64,000 bases of DNA from Daphnia carinata (Eukaryota; Arthropoda; Branchiopoda; Diplostraca; Daphniidae), in assembly GCF_022539665.2 (NCBI RefSeq), contig NC_081331.1:12928638-12992637 (forward strand), in the 5' to 3' direction. Under the pieces are notes generated by a model. That model searched no databases. It was not told the origin of the DNA and was given only the letters and a program-made list of their open reading frames with translations. This document shows, piece after piece, positions 24,950 to 39,259 of the stretch (position 1 is its first letter; the number at the start of each line of letters is the position of its first letter). A program made the translations under genes and the position numbers.

Positions 24950-27900
24950 ATGGCCAACCGGCCGCCCTTTGCGCTTTGGTTGCCATCGGTGATCGTGTGC
25001 GTTGTAGCCACCGCGACCTACTGGAATGCGCTGCAATGCGGTTTCGTCTTCGACGACATTTCGGCCATCAAAGACAACAAGGACTTGAGGCCGCACACGC
25101 CCGTAGCCAACCTCTTCTACAATGATTTCTGGGGCACGCTCATGACAAAGGTAAGCGTTAAAAAAAAAAAAAAAAAAAAAAAAAATTCCATCTCCTTTTA
25201 ACGTATGCGAAAATGTGTGAAATCTTCCCGATCCAATTTCCTGTTATGGAACGCGAAACGATATTCTTTCGGCCTATCATCGATCCGTTTATTTTATTTT
25301 ATTTTATTTTTTTTTATTTGTTTAAATAAGACGCGAGGGAAACGCATTTGAGGTTGTGAAGTACGTTCTTTTTCTTACTTTCGGCCGACGTCTATGTGCC
25401 TCTTAAAGTGCTTGTAGTTGGCTCTGCTTGCAGTGTAGTGCGGAGGCAAGTTGGCCGGAACTATTTTTTGATCGCCTCAGAGGGCCGCCTCACGGTTTTC
25501 TTTTTCCCCCTCGTCTTTCGTAACCGACGGACATGTCTATCGATCGAAGGCAATCGAAAACCCCACTACCGGGGGGTGTACGTCCTATCGTCATCGGGAT
25601 AACTAAGAATTTGAGGCGACGTTTTGTCGGCTAGTCGTTAATTAAAAAAAAAATTGCGGCAAATAAGAAAGGGAAGAGCGTCTCATTTTCTTTTTATTTG
25701 TTGACGTTTGGTTGTCGGTTTCTGAGTTGTAACTTATTCAACTTAACTTTGTCCGGCTTCACGAAAAAGCTGGCCGATGTTTGTGGGACGCGCTGCAAAT
25801 TGTAATCCTGACGATAACATCGATCAATTTCCGGAAACGCCCTGATCCAGAAAATTATTATTATTATTTTTTTTTTTAATTCTTCCGTTACCTGTTACCG
25901 GCCTCGAATGACAACAAGTTGATCTCCGCAGGATCACAACATTTAATGTATGGCTTCTCAATTGCAGAGCGGGAAATGCTCCTTGTCGTGAATCAAAACT
26001 AATGCCGATTGCAACGGATGTTCAATTCGAAAAAGTTTGCCTCGTGAAACGGGTCCGCTCGCACTGCTCATATCAAAATTAATGGCGTACCGCTTTCCTT
26101 GCAACGGAAACAAACAGTGGGTTGTAAAAAAAAAAAAAAGCCAAAATAAAATGGGGTTGGTGGGGCATTTTTACCACAGCCAATCAGCAAACTTATTCTG
26201 CGCATTGATCCCACTGTTTGCATGGCATTGATCTTGGGTTTCCTCTCTCCTACTCTTGTTTCCTTCCTCTACGCACTTTTGATATCCGCCAAAAGAAGGG
26301 GAAAAAAAAGGGTAATTGCACATGAAATAGGAAAAACAGAGAAAAACAAAAGATCTGAAAAAGTGAACTGTGTAGAAATGTGAAAAGAAAAGGAAAAAAA
26401 AACAAACAAACAAAAAGGTCGGGTGAAAATGGAGTTGTAGCAAACTGGCAACAAAGTCCTTAGCCCCCCCCCCCCAACAATATATATATATATAAAGTTT
26501 GCCTCCATCGTCTAGTATTAAAGTGCTGGTGGGCCTCAAGAAGCGATCCCAAAGGAAAAGCTTCATTACCAAGTCATCGTCATAGATCGCCAACTTTCTT
26601 CTTCACGGGTCCTGGCTTCCTTTTGTTCTAATCTCTTCCGATCTCATCCAACATCAGTCAAGCCCCCCCCCCCCCCCCCCCCCCCCCCCCTTTTCTTCCC
26701 TCGGCTGCCACCATCGTTTCCCACCGAAAAACTTCCCACATTAATATACGACCCTCCGTAAAAGAAAAGTCATCACACCCTTCATCATTTTCAGGGACTT
26801 TTTTTTTTTTTTTTTTTTTTTTATGATGGGACTCGCCCTTTTTCTTTTCCCTCCCTTTAGTTGAGTAGTATTGCACACTCCACTGGTGCGTGCCTCGAAT
26901 CATCTAGTTGCTTGCCGGGGCACAACGAGCAGTTTGGGACCTGTATGCGTGTAGGACGCGGGTTAAAAGGTCCGCAAAAGTGAGAGGGTTAGTCACCTAG
27001 ACGACTTTGATGGACGATGAACTTGTGTTGCTTTTCCTTTTTTTTTTTTTTTTTTAAAGAAGCACAATTTTTTATTTCTGTCCTCTTTCTTGTTTATACG
27101 GTCGCAATCGTTCTGCCAGTGCAGTACGCAGCGGCCTTTCTTTTTTTTTCTTTCAAGTGCTTATTCGTTGGAAATGAAACATTTGATTCCATTATGGTCG
27201 TCCATCTTTGACGGGCAGGTCTATTACTGTTATTATCATTAGGATGGCGAGTACGTAGACGGGGCGTCCGCCATTTACTACTACTACCCCCGTTTTCCTC
27301 TTTTTCCCATTTACGTCTTTATAGCGCTCTTATTATTCTCGATGATGATGACCAAACCCATTTCCTTTTCCCGGTAGAAAGAAAAAAGAACGGACGGCTT
27401 TTTTTTTTTTTAGTACTTTAACGTTAGTGGAAAAAGGGCGGAGGGATTACGCTCGCATATAGTATTCGATGAGAGAGAGCACTCTACTACCCCATCTGAA
27501 TACTGAAAATAGTCGACTGGCTTTCAATCATTTTTGCGCTCCCCCCCCCCTTCACCGTTTGCATTGACAACATCATTTTCGCTTATTGCAAATGGGTGCC
27601 GGGCCTCATAAAATATGTGAGGAAGGGGGGAAGGGTGTAGTTTTTTTTTTTTTTTTTTTTTTTACTACGCTGAGAGCTGGAAAATGAATGCGACACATTT
27701 AGGCCTATACACTTTGTTGATTGATTTCGGCACGCAAGCCGTTCCTTGTATATACACACGTATTCACACTGCGATCCATTTCATTGTGTGTGGTGTGTGT
27801 GTGTGTGTGCGCACGTTTGCATTATTATTATACACAATGTAACGCGAAGAATGTGACGACATGTGTAACTGTGTGAAAAAGGATGGCAAAAGGAAAAAAA

Positions 27901-30900
27901 AAAGAAAAGGGCAGACGACGCCGTTCCGCCCCCATTCTCACGCAGCCCTTGCGTTTCTCGGTAGAGCCATCCGTGTGCCTTTTGTTATCAGCCTGGCCGT
28001 CATTCTTTATTTCCCACGTCGTATTTAAAAAAAAAAAAAAAAAAAAGTGAGAAGAGAACTCGCCATGCCCAACTTTTTTTTTTTAGAGGGGGGAGAGGGG
28101 GGCCTCTCCCAACCGCATCACATTAGATAGAATGCAAACGTGTCGTTTGTCCTCCTAGCCGGACGTGTAATGACGACACCTCCATTCTTTTTCGCTGCCA
28201 CCATGCAATAAAAAAGAAAAAACGGGGGGGGGGGGGGGGGGGGGGGGAATATCAAGAACAATTTCAACAAAAAATAAAAAAAAAATATATACCTTTCGTG
28301 TTGTATGCCGTTCTCTCTTTTGTTTGAGCGATGCAAAATCGCCTTACAACCAGAGAATGGCGTGGAATAGGAGGGGCAACAACAATAGGCTTTTTGAGTG
28401 TGTGTGTATGTGTGTGTATGTATGTCTTTCGGTATATATATATATAGGCTGTACATATTTATATGGGGAGGTCTGACACGCCAGTCGTTTGTTTCCGTGT
28501 TGGTTCGTCAGTGAGGGCAAGCCTGTCCTCCCTTACCCCTTTTCATCACTCGTTCGTTACCATCAATAACGTTGGCTTGTTTCGCCCTTTTTCGTGTGAC
28601 GTGGAACGCAACAATAAATAGCAAGCCGGGCGGGTTAGCCATACAGTAACTAACAACGACACATTTTCAGATAGGGTCGAATAAAAGAATTTTTGAGTTT
28701 TTCTTTTTTTTTTTTTTTTTTGTTATAACATTTGCAAACAATTCGATTATTCAAAATGGACTGATGTAATCCGATAATGAAGACAGGTCCGGATATCGCG
28801 TATAGTGCGACACGTCGTGTTCTCGTAATCAAGGGGGGGGGGGTGAACGATAGACACGAAAAAAAAAAAGAAGAAGAAAGAAACACATTGAAATAGAATG
28901 AACTTGATTGTTGGACAGTAAAAAATAAATAAGGGAGAGTTGGGGGGGGGGGACGAATTGCTGTAAATAAGAAGAGATGAAGTTAAGAGATGTGTGTATC
29001 CATGAATTGGATTATACGCAGTGCCTTGTGTGACGCCCAGCAACTGATTGTGAGTGTTTCCCCAGAATCGAGTTATACGGCGACCGGCCACTGTGTCTCA
29101 TATTTTTTTCATTTTCTATTCTTTTTTTTTTTTTAGTTTTTCTTTCGTCTCTTTAAAAACAGTTTTTTTTTTATATTTTTCAATCTGGAGAACTTGAACC
29201 CGTTGTAGTCGTTTGAGAGTCGCGTCCATCTTTCGCCCTTTTGACGTTCGAGTTTTGTGAGATGGTTCGTTTTGAACGATTTCAAATAGGGACTGTTACA
29301 TTTTTTATTACTGACAAATGAAAAAAAGAAAAGAACATTCTTTTATGAGAATAACAAGCCAATAGTTGAGAATGGATGTAAAAGTTTCTCTCTCTCGTTT
29401 TTCTTCTCGCTCCTCTGGTAGAAATTGTCGATTCGTTTTCTATTTCTTTCTACCTCAATTTCCGCTTGGTTGAATCGCCTTTGCCTGCCATTGACTTGGC
29501 CCAGTCTCTGATGGTTCCTTTTTTTTTTTTATTCCTTTCCTCTTCGTTCTTTTGTAATGATAAAGAATGAGGGAATCCGTGAACATTGTGGTGTTGGCCG
29601 CTTGTGTCTCGTGAAGAAAGAGGAAGTGCGTTGGGGTCTCGTTTGTTCTTTCCGTCGGGGAGCTTTTGTGTGTTGCCTTCACACGTTCGCAGCGGACATT
29701 GTAACGATCAATAATCATCGGAATACAGACACCCAAGCAGGGCGAAACGAGAAAATTATAGAAACTAGAGAATTTCGTCATCATCGTGATTTTTGTTTTC
29801 ATACTCACGAAAATGCGAGAAAAAAACAAAACAAACAATGCGAACGTTTGCACGTTAAACCCGTCGCTATGAATCATAAATGTTTTTCAGCACGACGGCC
29901 AGCATGTTGGAGTGCGAAGGATGTTTTTGCATATTTACTCCTTCAGTAAATTGCGTACGAGGAAAAAGAGAAAAACAAAAGCAATGAAACGTAAATGAGT
30001 AGTATTGCGCATGCCGTTATTCCATTTTTTTTTTTTTTTTATATTTTGAATCAGATTTACGCCGTGTGTGTTTGTACGATTCGTAGCAAGTAAATAAGCT
30101 TAAATCCGTAAGACGTTGTTTACATTTTTCGGGTGAAAAGGACAACTGGACAAAGGGGCGGATTCGTTTTCTAGAAAAAACAAACAAAAAACAAACAAGG
30201 GAATTAACTTCAGGGGAAAAAAAATATGGAAGCCTTTCAAAATATCCGGCCAATGGTCAGTCGTCCACCTTTAGGAAGTAGCGGTTCGTATTTTTTTTTT
30301 TATTTGAAGGATTTTGCGGCGAATTATTTTTTGAAAAAAAACAAACAAAAAAAACAGTGTATACACGTCTGCGTTACGCTGAATCAAACAAACTGCGTTT
30401 CTTACGGGTTTCTCTCGTTTTCTTGGACTGCCCCAAAGAAAAAAGGGACCATCTCGTGCTATTTGCTTTGTCAACAATCGTAATAGGGTAGATGTATGCT
30501 TGTTAGCGACATGACGATCTTGCAAAAAAGGGACAGTGAATTTCAAAGTTGCATCCGAATTTTGCGCCAATAAAACATGAACAAATTGCGAACGATGCGT
30601 CCCTGGCCTATATGCAAACATGAGGCGAAGACAATTAACATTTTAGAAGCGCTTTTGCTCTTCACACGCTTGATCTCTAACCTCTTAACTTGATGTCGTT
30701 AACTGCACAAGTTTACGTCTGCCCATCATTATCTGTCCTATGACAATTGATGGACCCAGCCGGGGCCGGTGCGAAACTACTACAAAGTCAAGAACTAGCG
30801 AGGAACTCGAAATGACGACAGCCTCCACTCGAATGGACGTTCCATTGCTAATAGGGTCCCAATTAAGTTTGTGAAACGAATTAGGCCGAGCCCGAGACGT

Positions 30901-33900
30901 TTCTCTTTGTGTCGATCTATTTTATTTTTTTTTTTTTTCTTCTTCTTCTTCTTCTTCTTGATACCTTAGCAATTTGGTCCCTCAGATGCTACACGCTTTT
31001 ATGGTGAAGTATTTAAACAAAAATGGCGTACGATGGACAATGCGCAGTGCGTTCATCAATCTTGGCTTTTCTATCGGGAGTTTCTCAAGCGACAGGAAAT
31101 GATGATTTCTTCCTGGTCTTGTTACTGAATGCGCCGTAAATTCTTTATCGCTGACGGGTCCCCCCTTTCGATGGGCAATCTTTCGGTCAATGATTGCGCA
31201 TGAGGCAAAGACATTCTCGCTGTATGGGCGTCGTAAAAGACGTGCCGATAACAGCTGGCCCATCGCAGAAACATGTGAATAGAAAAAATATGAAGAAGAA
31301 TAGCGACGACTCAAAGTTAACCCATTTGTTCGCGGTTCAGCAATCACGTTTGCGCAGGAGTGGGTCCAGTTCGCAACGCATTGTCCTCGTGAAAAATGAA
31401 AGTAGCGCATCATCCCAATATCGCAAGTTCCATACGAAAGTTGGATTTCGGCCACCAGTAGCCGTGAAATTGTCGGAAGAGACGGGAACAGTTGAGGGAC
31501 GGACGTCCGCTTACTTTTCAGTTTCTCCCTCTCTCTCTCTCCTTTTTTTTTTTTTTTTTTTTTTTAATTGGACGCTATCGGATGAAATGAGATCAAATCA
31601 GATAGCTCCGGTTAAAAAAAAAAAAAAAAAAAAAAAGAAAGAAAGAAAAGTACTACTAGTGGATGTTGCAACTTTCAAATGCATTGGGGCAATGCAACAT
31701 CCACTCCGCTTTGGCGCGTCGAGCAGACGATATACCGTGGTGTCGTGTGTCTCGTATTTTTTTGTCCGATTCAATCATATCATTTACGATGGGTATCGAT
31801 AACGTAATAGGACAGTTGAGTTGTCCGTTCCCCTCTTGACGTTACGCAATGATTTAAGAACATATTCTTGTTTTATTTTTCCTCTCTTTTTATTCGAGTC
31901 AAACTTTAATAGAAACGGAAGCCAATCTCGTCAAGTTGAAGTGTTTCTTTGTGCTGTTGCTGGGCTATGCCAATGTCGGGTTATGTAATCCATTCTCTCA
32001 TTCTTTTCTCGTCGTAGTGTCTATTATTATTTTATTTTTTTCTCTTTTTGTAAGGGATATAGGGAACATAGGAAAAGTACTGTAGGATCTTTTTGTCTGA
32101 TCAAGGCGAGTCAATGTTTTTGGAAGTTGGCCAATTGTCAATCGTCCTACTTGTTTCCCGTTGTTTTGCCCGCCAGTTACATCAATTTCGTGACAATCCG
32201 TCGATTTGTCCCAATCCTTTGACTCTCTGACGTTATTGTCTCGTTCTCTTTTTATTTGCGATTCTCTCCTTTTCACGCACGCTCGAGAGGTCCTCCAATT
32301 TCTCGTCTATACCTGCGTCTCTTTTCAGTTGCTCGTGTTCGTCCTTCAGTCTCGCTGTCGCCACATGCAATGCTCGGCTTTTTCCTTTTGTATTCAAACA
32401 ATCAGATTTGAAAAAAAAAACCAGTCCGGTGGACTATGTTTTTTTTTTTTTTTTGTTTTTTTTTTTTTTGGTAGGGGTAGGCTCAGGTCTTATTCGAGCA
32501 ATTCTTTTGAATTGTTGATTTTGAAATTTCATCCTCTCTTTTCTTTTTCTCTCGGCTTACTCAATTGCTTTCAGTGCAGCACTTAACTCGTCTTCTAAAG
32601 TGGGTTTCGTGTATTCTTTTTTTTTTTTTTTTTAAACATCGTACGTCGCTCATGCTACATTTTTTTAATGCCATCGAACGTGGCTTAATCAACGTAATCA
32701 TTCTTTTTCCCTTTTTTTTTTTTTTTTTTTTTCGTCGCCTACTTCATTTGTAACAAATGATGATTGTCAATCACGATTGCTACGCGCGTCTCGTATCGAA
32801 ATGGCACGTACGTCGGCTCGGCCTTTCACAACCCAATAACAATGAGGCACGGCTGCGAGTATTGGGTCAAGCCTGAACTGGAGAATGCGGACGAATAATA
32901 GAAGCAAATTGGTTTTTTTTCCATTTGTGTTTGATGATGGAGAAAAAGAAAAAAGTTTTGGACGTCTTTGTTATAAACTTTTAGCCGTCTCCCTTTGCTT
33001 CTCGTTCTTTCTTTCTTATTAATAAGAGCATGAAAGGGGGGAAAATATGATGGGGGTTACAAGGGCACGTCATAGAACGGCAGATAGTCAAAACAGGGCC
33101 GCACAGAATACGCTGGGCAATCTGGACTGTGATCCACTCGACTGCTCCTATTATATTAGTTTGCTGCCATATTAGTCCCGATAGCCCCGTCCAGTGGAAA
33201 AAAAAAGAAAAGGATGGACAATACTCATGTAAGACCCCAGGCAAAGGAATTCAGACGTAAACTTTTTCGATAGACAAGTCATGTAAAGCTCCCCACCCCC
33301 ATTCCCTTTTTTTTTTTATCCCGATATTTCGTGTGTTTCCAACTCCTTGAAAAATATGGAAATGGAAAAAAAGAGCCAATTTATTTTGCCGCAGAGTATG
33401 GGCAAGGGTACGTGAGGGCATTCGTTGCAACTGAATCCATTCAATGTCCCCCCCCCCCTCCCCCAAAAAAAAAGGAAAGTCTTAGCCATTTTTTTTTGGA
33501 CGTTACAAGCCAAAAAAAAAAAAAAAAAAGAAACATGTACAACTTCCTTGTCTCTTTATACCCTAATTTGCCAATCCGCTTGTAGAAAACCATCGGGTGG
33601 AAATAGCCCAGCGTTTTGTCGATTCCACCATGGACCCCGAAATGGCAAACGAAAAGAAAAAGAAAAAGGGAGATGAGACCTTAAGAATTGTATTGCTTTT
33701 CAAAAATGTATGTATAGAAATAGACAAAGACTTTGTGCGTGCAAAGGCATCGTTGGAAACAGAAGAGAATCGTAGGTCAGTAGGCCAGTCGATGGTCATC
33801 ATATTTTAAAAATGAAAGTTGTCTATCGTAAAGAGAGAGATGAAGGCAATAGAGCATCGACTGCGAGTCTTTGTCGCGACTCACGTTCTGTTGCCATTTA

Positions 33901-34401
33901 TACCTTGGCACTGTTGAAAACCTATCTTGTCATCTCTTTCCTCATACATACGTAATCTATTCCATCATTTTTCGGCAAAAAGAAAATGTAAATAGAATCG
34001 CCATTTTTTTTTTTTCTCCCTTAAATTTACTAGTCGTGTCGACGTAATAGCATTTGAATAGAGGGGACTGTACGTAAACCTTATTATTATTCACATCGTT
34101 ATGCGTTGGGCGCGAAACATGGAACAAAAAAGAAAAGCTCTTACGGATTAAGAAAAGCTCTACGTTCTAATGTTACACACATTTTCTCAGCCCCGCTGTT
34201 TGATAATGTTACACCCAAAAGCCTAGAAAGAAGAAGAAGAAGGACAAAGTTATGATGCAACTGGGACTGGAACTCGTCATCATTTCAGTCGGCTGTCGCT
34301 ATCCGCGCCCGTTAGCGAGCGTCTTCCATCAAAAATTGTAGACTCGAGGAAATGGCGTCAGCTCGTGTGTCGGCCTTGCTAGATGGTTTCCCTCCTTCAT
34401 T

Positions 34402-34440
<39 letters not shown>

Positions 34441-34958
34441 CTCTCTCTCTCTTCCCTTTAGAAATGGGGGATCTTCTTCTTCATCTCAAGTCGTGAGGCA
34501 TTGACGCATGTACTTTCTCCAGCACGGTGCCTCCTCCGCCCGCGCACCGCCCGAGAAAGAATTGCTCCGCTCTGTGTGTGTGTGTGTGTGTGTGTGCAAC
34601 AGTATTTTTTGTAAGAAAAAAAGAAAAAGAGTAGCGTCACTCTTGAGAATAGCTGGAAAATGAGGAGATTCCGCGTTTTTTTTTTCTTTCTTTTCGTTCA
34701 TGGAGATAGTTTTCACCAACGTATCGCTTTTTTTGTGTGTGTGTGTGTGTGTGTGGAGTGCGACACATGAGCTGGTACCACCGGTTGACTGAATTTTGCA
34801 ATTCTTTTCTCGTAACATCTTGGGAAACTGCCGCCGATGTCGCCCACATGTTAAGTTTTTTTTTATTGGGAAAAAATGTCACACAACCAATAGGAATTTA
34901 ATTATTTTCCGGCGCGGGAAATTCAATTTGAAGAAGGCGAGGCATCTTTCCGCGTCAC

Positions 34959-34990
<32 letters not shown>

Positions 34991-36950
34991 CTCTCTTCAT
35001 TTTTCATTTTATATAATCGAATCGAGCGACAAAGAAATCTTTACAGTGTCGGTTCTTTTGTCTCTTCCTGGTTCGTAGAATTATTTTCACAAAACTTTTT
35101 GAAAAAAATGTGCTTCAATATTTTGTTCTGAACGACTGCGCTTCGCAGAACTTCGATAAAGAAAAAATGTGGCAATCCTACATAAATTGAAAGAATAATT
35201 TGTTAAATGCTTGATTGTCATCTTCTCCTGCACATCGACAAACCGCTTTTGATTTGCGCTCTGACCTTAGAAAGAGATTTAAAAAAAAAAACATGTGCTC
35301 GTAACGTGATTGAGTTAATTCCCCTGGTTTATTTCTGTGGCGGTTCTTTCAAACGGATTTCAAAAAAAAAATTTTTAATTACACGTTGCGCGCTAGTTGA
35401 CAGTTAGTTCAAAGATGTTAAAGAAGACTTCATCAAGAGGGATCTATTTTTTCTCGATGACATTAGCTGACGCGGGGAGAGGGGGCAGACCCTGTTTTCT
35501 CGCTAACACTAGCCTTGTAATACAGGCGCTGTTTGGACACCACTCCGTCCTTTTCATACATCCCATTCTATGCCCACGTAATTCACATCCAAGCTTCAAT
35601 TATGATGTTGCCAAGACCAAAGCAAAAAAAAAAAAAAAAATAATAATAATAATAAAAGAGCTTTAGACTGACGACCAAAAACGACCGTGTTCATTACTTT
35701 CATCTTATTTCGCCCCCCCCCCCCCGCCTTTTTTCCCCTTAGAAACGATTCAGTTCTAAAAGCTTTTCCACCTCGATGTTGTTCTTTTCTTATTTGATGT
35801 ACTCGACGAATGTAACACAGACGAACGTGGGCTGTTAAATGTTGCCATGGGATATTTGGTCCGCAGCGAAACCAAGCGCCAATGTTCGCAAGTAGAGCCG
35901 AGTTACCTTTTATAAACAGACTGCCTGTGTTTTCGTCTCCTTAACAACAAAGAAGTTAATCTGAGTGAGGGAAAATTAAAAAAAAGGTTTTTGATTTTTA
36001 TTTTATGTGATCCGGCTTTTCTTTCAATCTCACTGCCTCCCTAACTCTGCCATGTCTTATGGAACAGTTGGTTCGCTCGTTGAGATACACACACTGTATC
36101 TGATAGTCTTCCTTTTTTTTTTGTATCTCCTCTTAATGCAAGACACGCGTCTTTTTTTTTTTCTTTTTCCTCTTCGTTATCGATCCGTTTTTATATATAT
36201 ATTCTTTTTTGAACAGGAGCAGAGCCACAAGTCCTACCGGCCGCTAACCGTGTTGACCTTTCGTCTCAACTATCTGCTGCACCAGCTGGAACCGTGGGGC
36301 TATCATGCCACCAACGTCCTTCTTCACGCCCTCGTCTGCCTACTCTACTTGCGGTAAGTCTATTCTTCTTTATTTTAATCTCTGCATGATTATGAATGAC
36401 GTTCATTTCGACATGCGCCCGCTTCTACTTTCGTGAAATGATCGAGCATGTTCTATCGATTTCCTCCTGAAGTTATGCCGGATATTCCGATTCTGGCACG
36501 CTAAAGGACAGTCAAAGATGGTCGCCTAATCAAACGTCCGTTCCATTGCCAATTATTCATTTCCGTCCGGTTTGGGCGATGTAAATTCGAGGGTTAAAAA
36601 TCTGTTACTAGTTAGACGTTTTCCGCTTTTCCTTTCGTGATGTGTGTGTGTGTGGGGGGGGGGGGAGGGTGCAGGTTGGGCAGTCGGCAAGATATCCGAT
36701 TAAACATCACTAGATGAATGCTGGTTTTATCGGATACGCTCCTCACGGGGGATATTTGCCTGCATAATACGGGCAAAAAAACGCGGCCCGGAGATGTGCG
36801 TTCACGTTCGATCGCGAAATCGATCGATGATGGGCACCTATCATCATGTTGTCTCCGTTTGCCATGACAACCGTATACACACATATATATATATATATGT
36901 TTTTTGTTTTTTGTTTTCTCCTACTTTGGAAAACAACCGTTTGATTTTTC

Positions 36951-36981
<31 letters not shown>

Positions 36982-37130
36982 CACTGAACGATTGCAATTT
37001 GTTTTGCATTTATAACTGCTTGTCTCGTCGGAGTTTCCGCTCACTAGTTTGTCCTTGGCGCTTGTCGCTTGATCGCATAGCAATAACGAGCCCTTGTTGT
37101 TTGTTCTTATTTTTTTGATTTGTGTGCTGT

Positions 37131-37165
<35 letters not shown>

Positions 37166-37963
37166 ATAGCTCAAAAGATTGTTGGGAGGGTTCACGATTT
37201 AGTGGTTTTGATTACCTTTTGATAAACCAAATTCTTTTCGAGCACTTGTCAATGCCGTTCCATCCCATCGGAATACATGAACGCAAAATACTGTCTGCGG
37301 GAAAAAGAAAAGAAAAAACCCAAGCGCGATATATACACAACACGGAATGAGGATGGATAAAAAAAAAAATATATAAATAAAAGAGAGGGCACTTGTATTA
37401 TAAACCCAACTCCCCATTGGTTCCGCTCTTGCCGTATCCAGTAGTGGCATCGTCGATTGGCCACGAACCGTGAAGAAGTGGCTGGACCCGAAAACGGCGA
37501 CAAGGGGGTCATTTCTTTTATTTATTTTTTTTTCCCTCTGCCGGATGGATCCATGTCACGTCGGGAAAAACGGATGCTGGCCTCGTGTGATCGATACGTT
37601 CTCTGATATACGCAATTGTGTGTGTGTATTTTCTTTTTTTTTTGTTTTGTTATTGTGATGGGGAATTCGGTTGTTGTTTTGTTTTTGTTTGAGAGCGTAG
37701 GTGGAAGGACCGCGAGGGAGTTGGCCGTTTGCTCTTAAAAGCGGAAGAGAAAAAGAAGGAGGTGTTGTGGCCCAGTGAACAGGAAGGGTAGTTTGCTTGA
37801 GGGAGCTGTGCGCGGCGAGCGATGTAATTTGCGGGCAACATCTGGAACAGTGGGGACGAATGATCCATTGGGGACCGAACGCCGTCCTCTTGCCCGCCTC
37901 TTTGGAAGAATATTGCGGCTGACCAGTCTTTTAATATAACGAATCCTGCCTCAAGATGTGTAT

Positions 37964-38002
<39 letters not shown>

Positions 38003-39228
38003 TGTGTGTGTGTGTGTCTGTGTCTGTGTGTGTCTGTGTGTGTGGCCTTGCAGCATCTACACACACAGAGCCATTCCTTTCATTTCTTTTATTTCCGTTA
38101 CAACGACGCTAGGGGTTACGTTCCGGGCCACTACTTCTTCAGACTCTACCGCGTTTTTTTTTTACTTCACTTTCGCTTGCGCCGGCCTCAGCCAGATTTA
38201 TTTTTCTCGATTCTTTTATGTCTCTTTCTTTTATTTATTTTTTTTTTTTGAAGAAAAAAGGTGTCTGGATTTAAACATGGAAAAATTACGTGTCCTTCGT
38301 TGGACATTGGTCAACAATTTCAAATCAAATCATTTTTTGTTTGAATTCTATTTCTAGTCCAATGATTTGAGTCACAAGATGCAGGTTTGAAATGAGAAAG
38401 CTCTTGAATCTCATTGATTATTCATATTTTATTTTTATTTTTTGAATCGTTATCGTCGTAGCATTTCAATAGAAACTCACTTACACTAACGACACACTTT
38501 TTTTTTATGACGCTTATCTCGTCGCTTTCCTCATTATCGCTCCTTAAACTAATTTTTTTTTATTTCTTGTTTCCCGGTCATTTGACGCCTCTCACGTAGG
38601 CAGCACATGAAACGATAAAAAAAAAAAAAAAAAACTCTCGCCACTCAAGATGAATGGCCATGTGTTAAAAAGAAAGAAATCCTCCATGTCCTTCCCCGAG
38701 AAAAAAAAATGGAAAGAAACAACAGCCTAAGAAACGATACAAAAAGAGACACAAAGAAATGAAAAATGAGGTCGGTCGCCTAGTCCGTCCTGAAAAGACA
38801 AAAAAAAAAACTTTATTTTATTTAATATTTTTGCTAGAAAGAAATGTATTGATCGTTTTCTTTTTTGTCTTGCTTCCCATCACGGTGGTGGCCAGGCGCG
38901 CGTGCAGCATAACCCGTCGTAACGATAGAAAGGGCGTGCCCGACACTCGGCCACATTGTTGTTACGTCCTTCTCTATCGTGTGTACCCACTACACACAAG
39001 ATACGTATAACATTGGCGTGTGTAGGGGGGGGAGAGGGGAGAAAGAGAGAGAGAGAGAAAGAAAACAGTTAAAGATACGCTGTTACATATAGTGGGCCTC
39101 TCTATTCAAGTGACATTTGCGCATACGAACTTGTGGGTTTCGTCACCATTCGACAGCGTAGCTATGCACTGAGAATTTTCAATTGCGCTTTGTTCGTTTC
39201 CCTTTTTTCTTTTCGCAAATGGTTTGTT

Positions 39229-39259
<31 letters not shown>

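Larger units (their letters stand above)
25151..36216 (+). other. TMTC3 intron 1 (about 11.1 kb)
   Basis: The intron is GT-AG bounded (AAAG|GTAAGC ... TTTTTTGAACAG|GAGCAG). It is filled with homopolymers, including 28 C at 26663-26690, 24 T at 26799-26822, 24 G at 28224-28247 and 29 T at 34962-34990, and with CT and GT microsatellites. Open frames of 100-200 codons inside it start mostly at non-ATG codons and run through poly-F or poly-K made by the homopolymers. I find no nested gene. Confidence 0.85.

Noticed and set aside
29455-29949. Open frames of 130-140 codons on both strands at the same place
   Set aside because: Overlapping open frames on opposite strands without homology or splice context are best explained by chance.
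30936-30960. TTC repeat as a CRISPR-like or functional array
   Set aside because: Simple trinucleotide microsatellite in a eukaryotic intron.
31194-31802. 202-codon open frame on the plus strand in TMTC3 intron 1
   Set aside because: It starts at a non-ATG codon, runs through poly-F and poly-K made by T and A homopolymers, and resembles no family.
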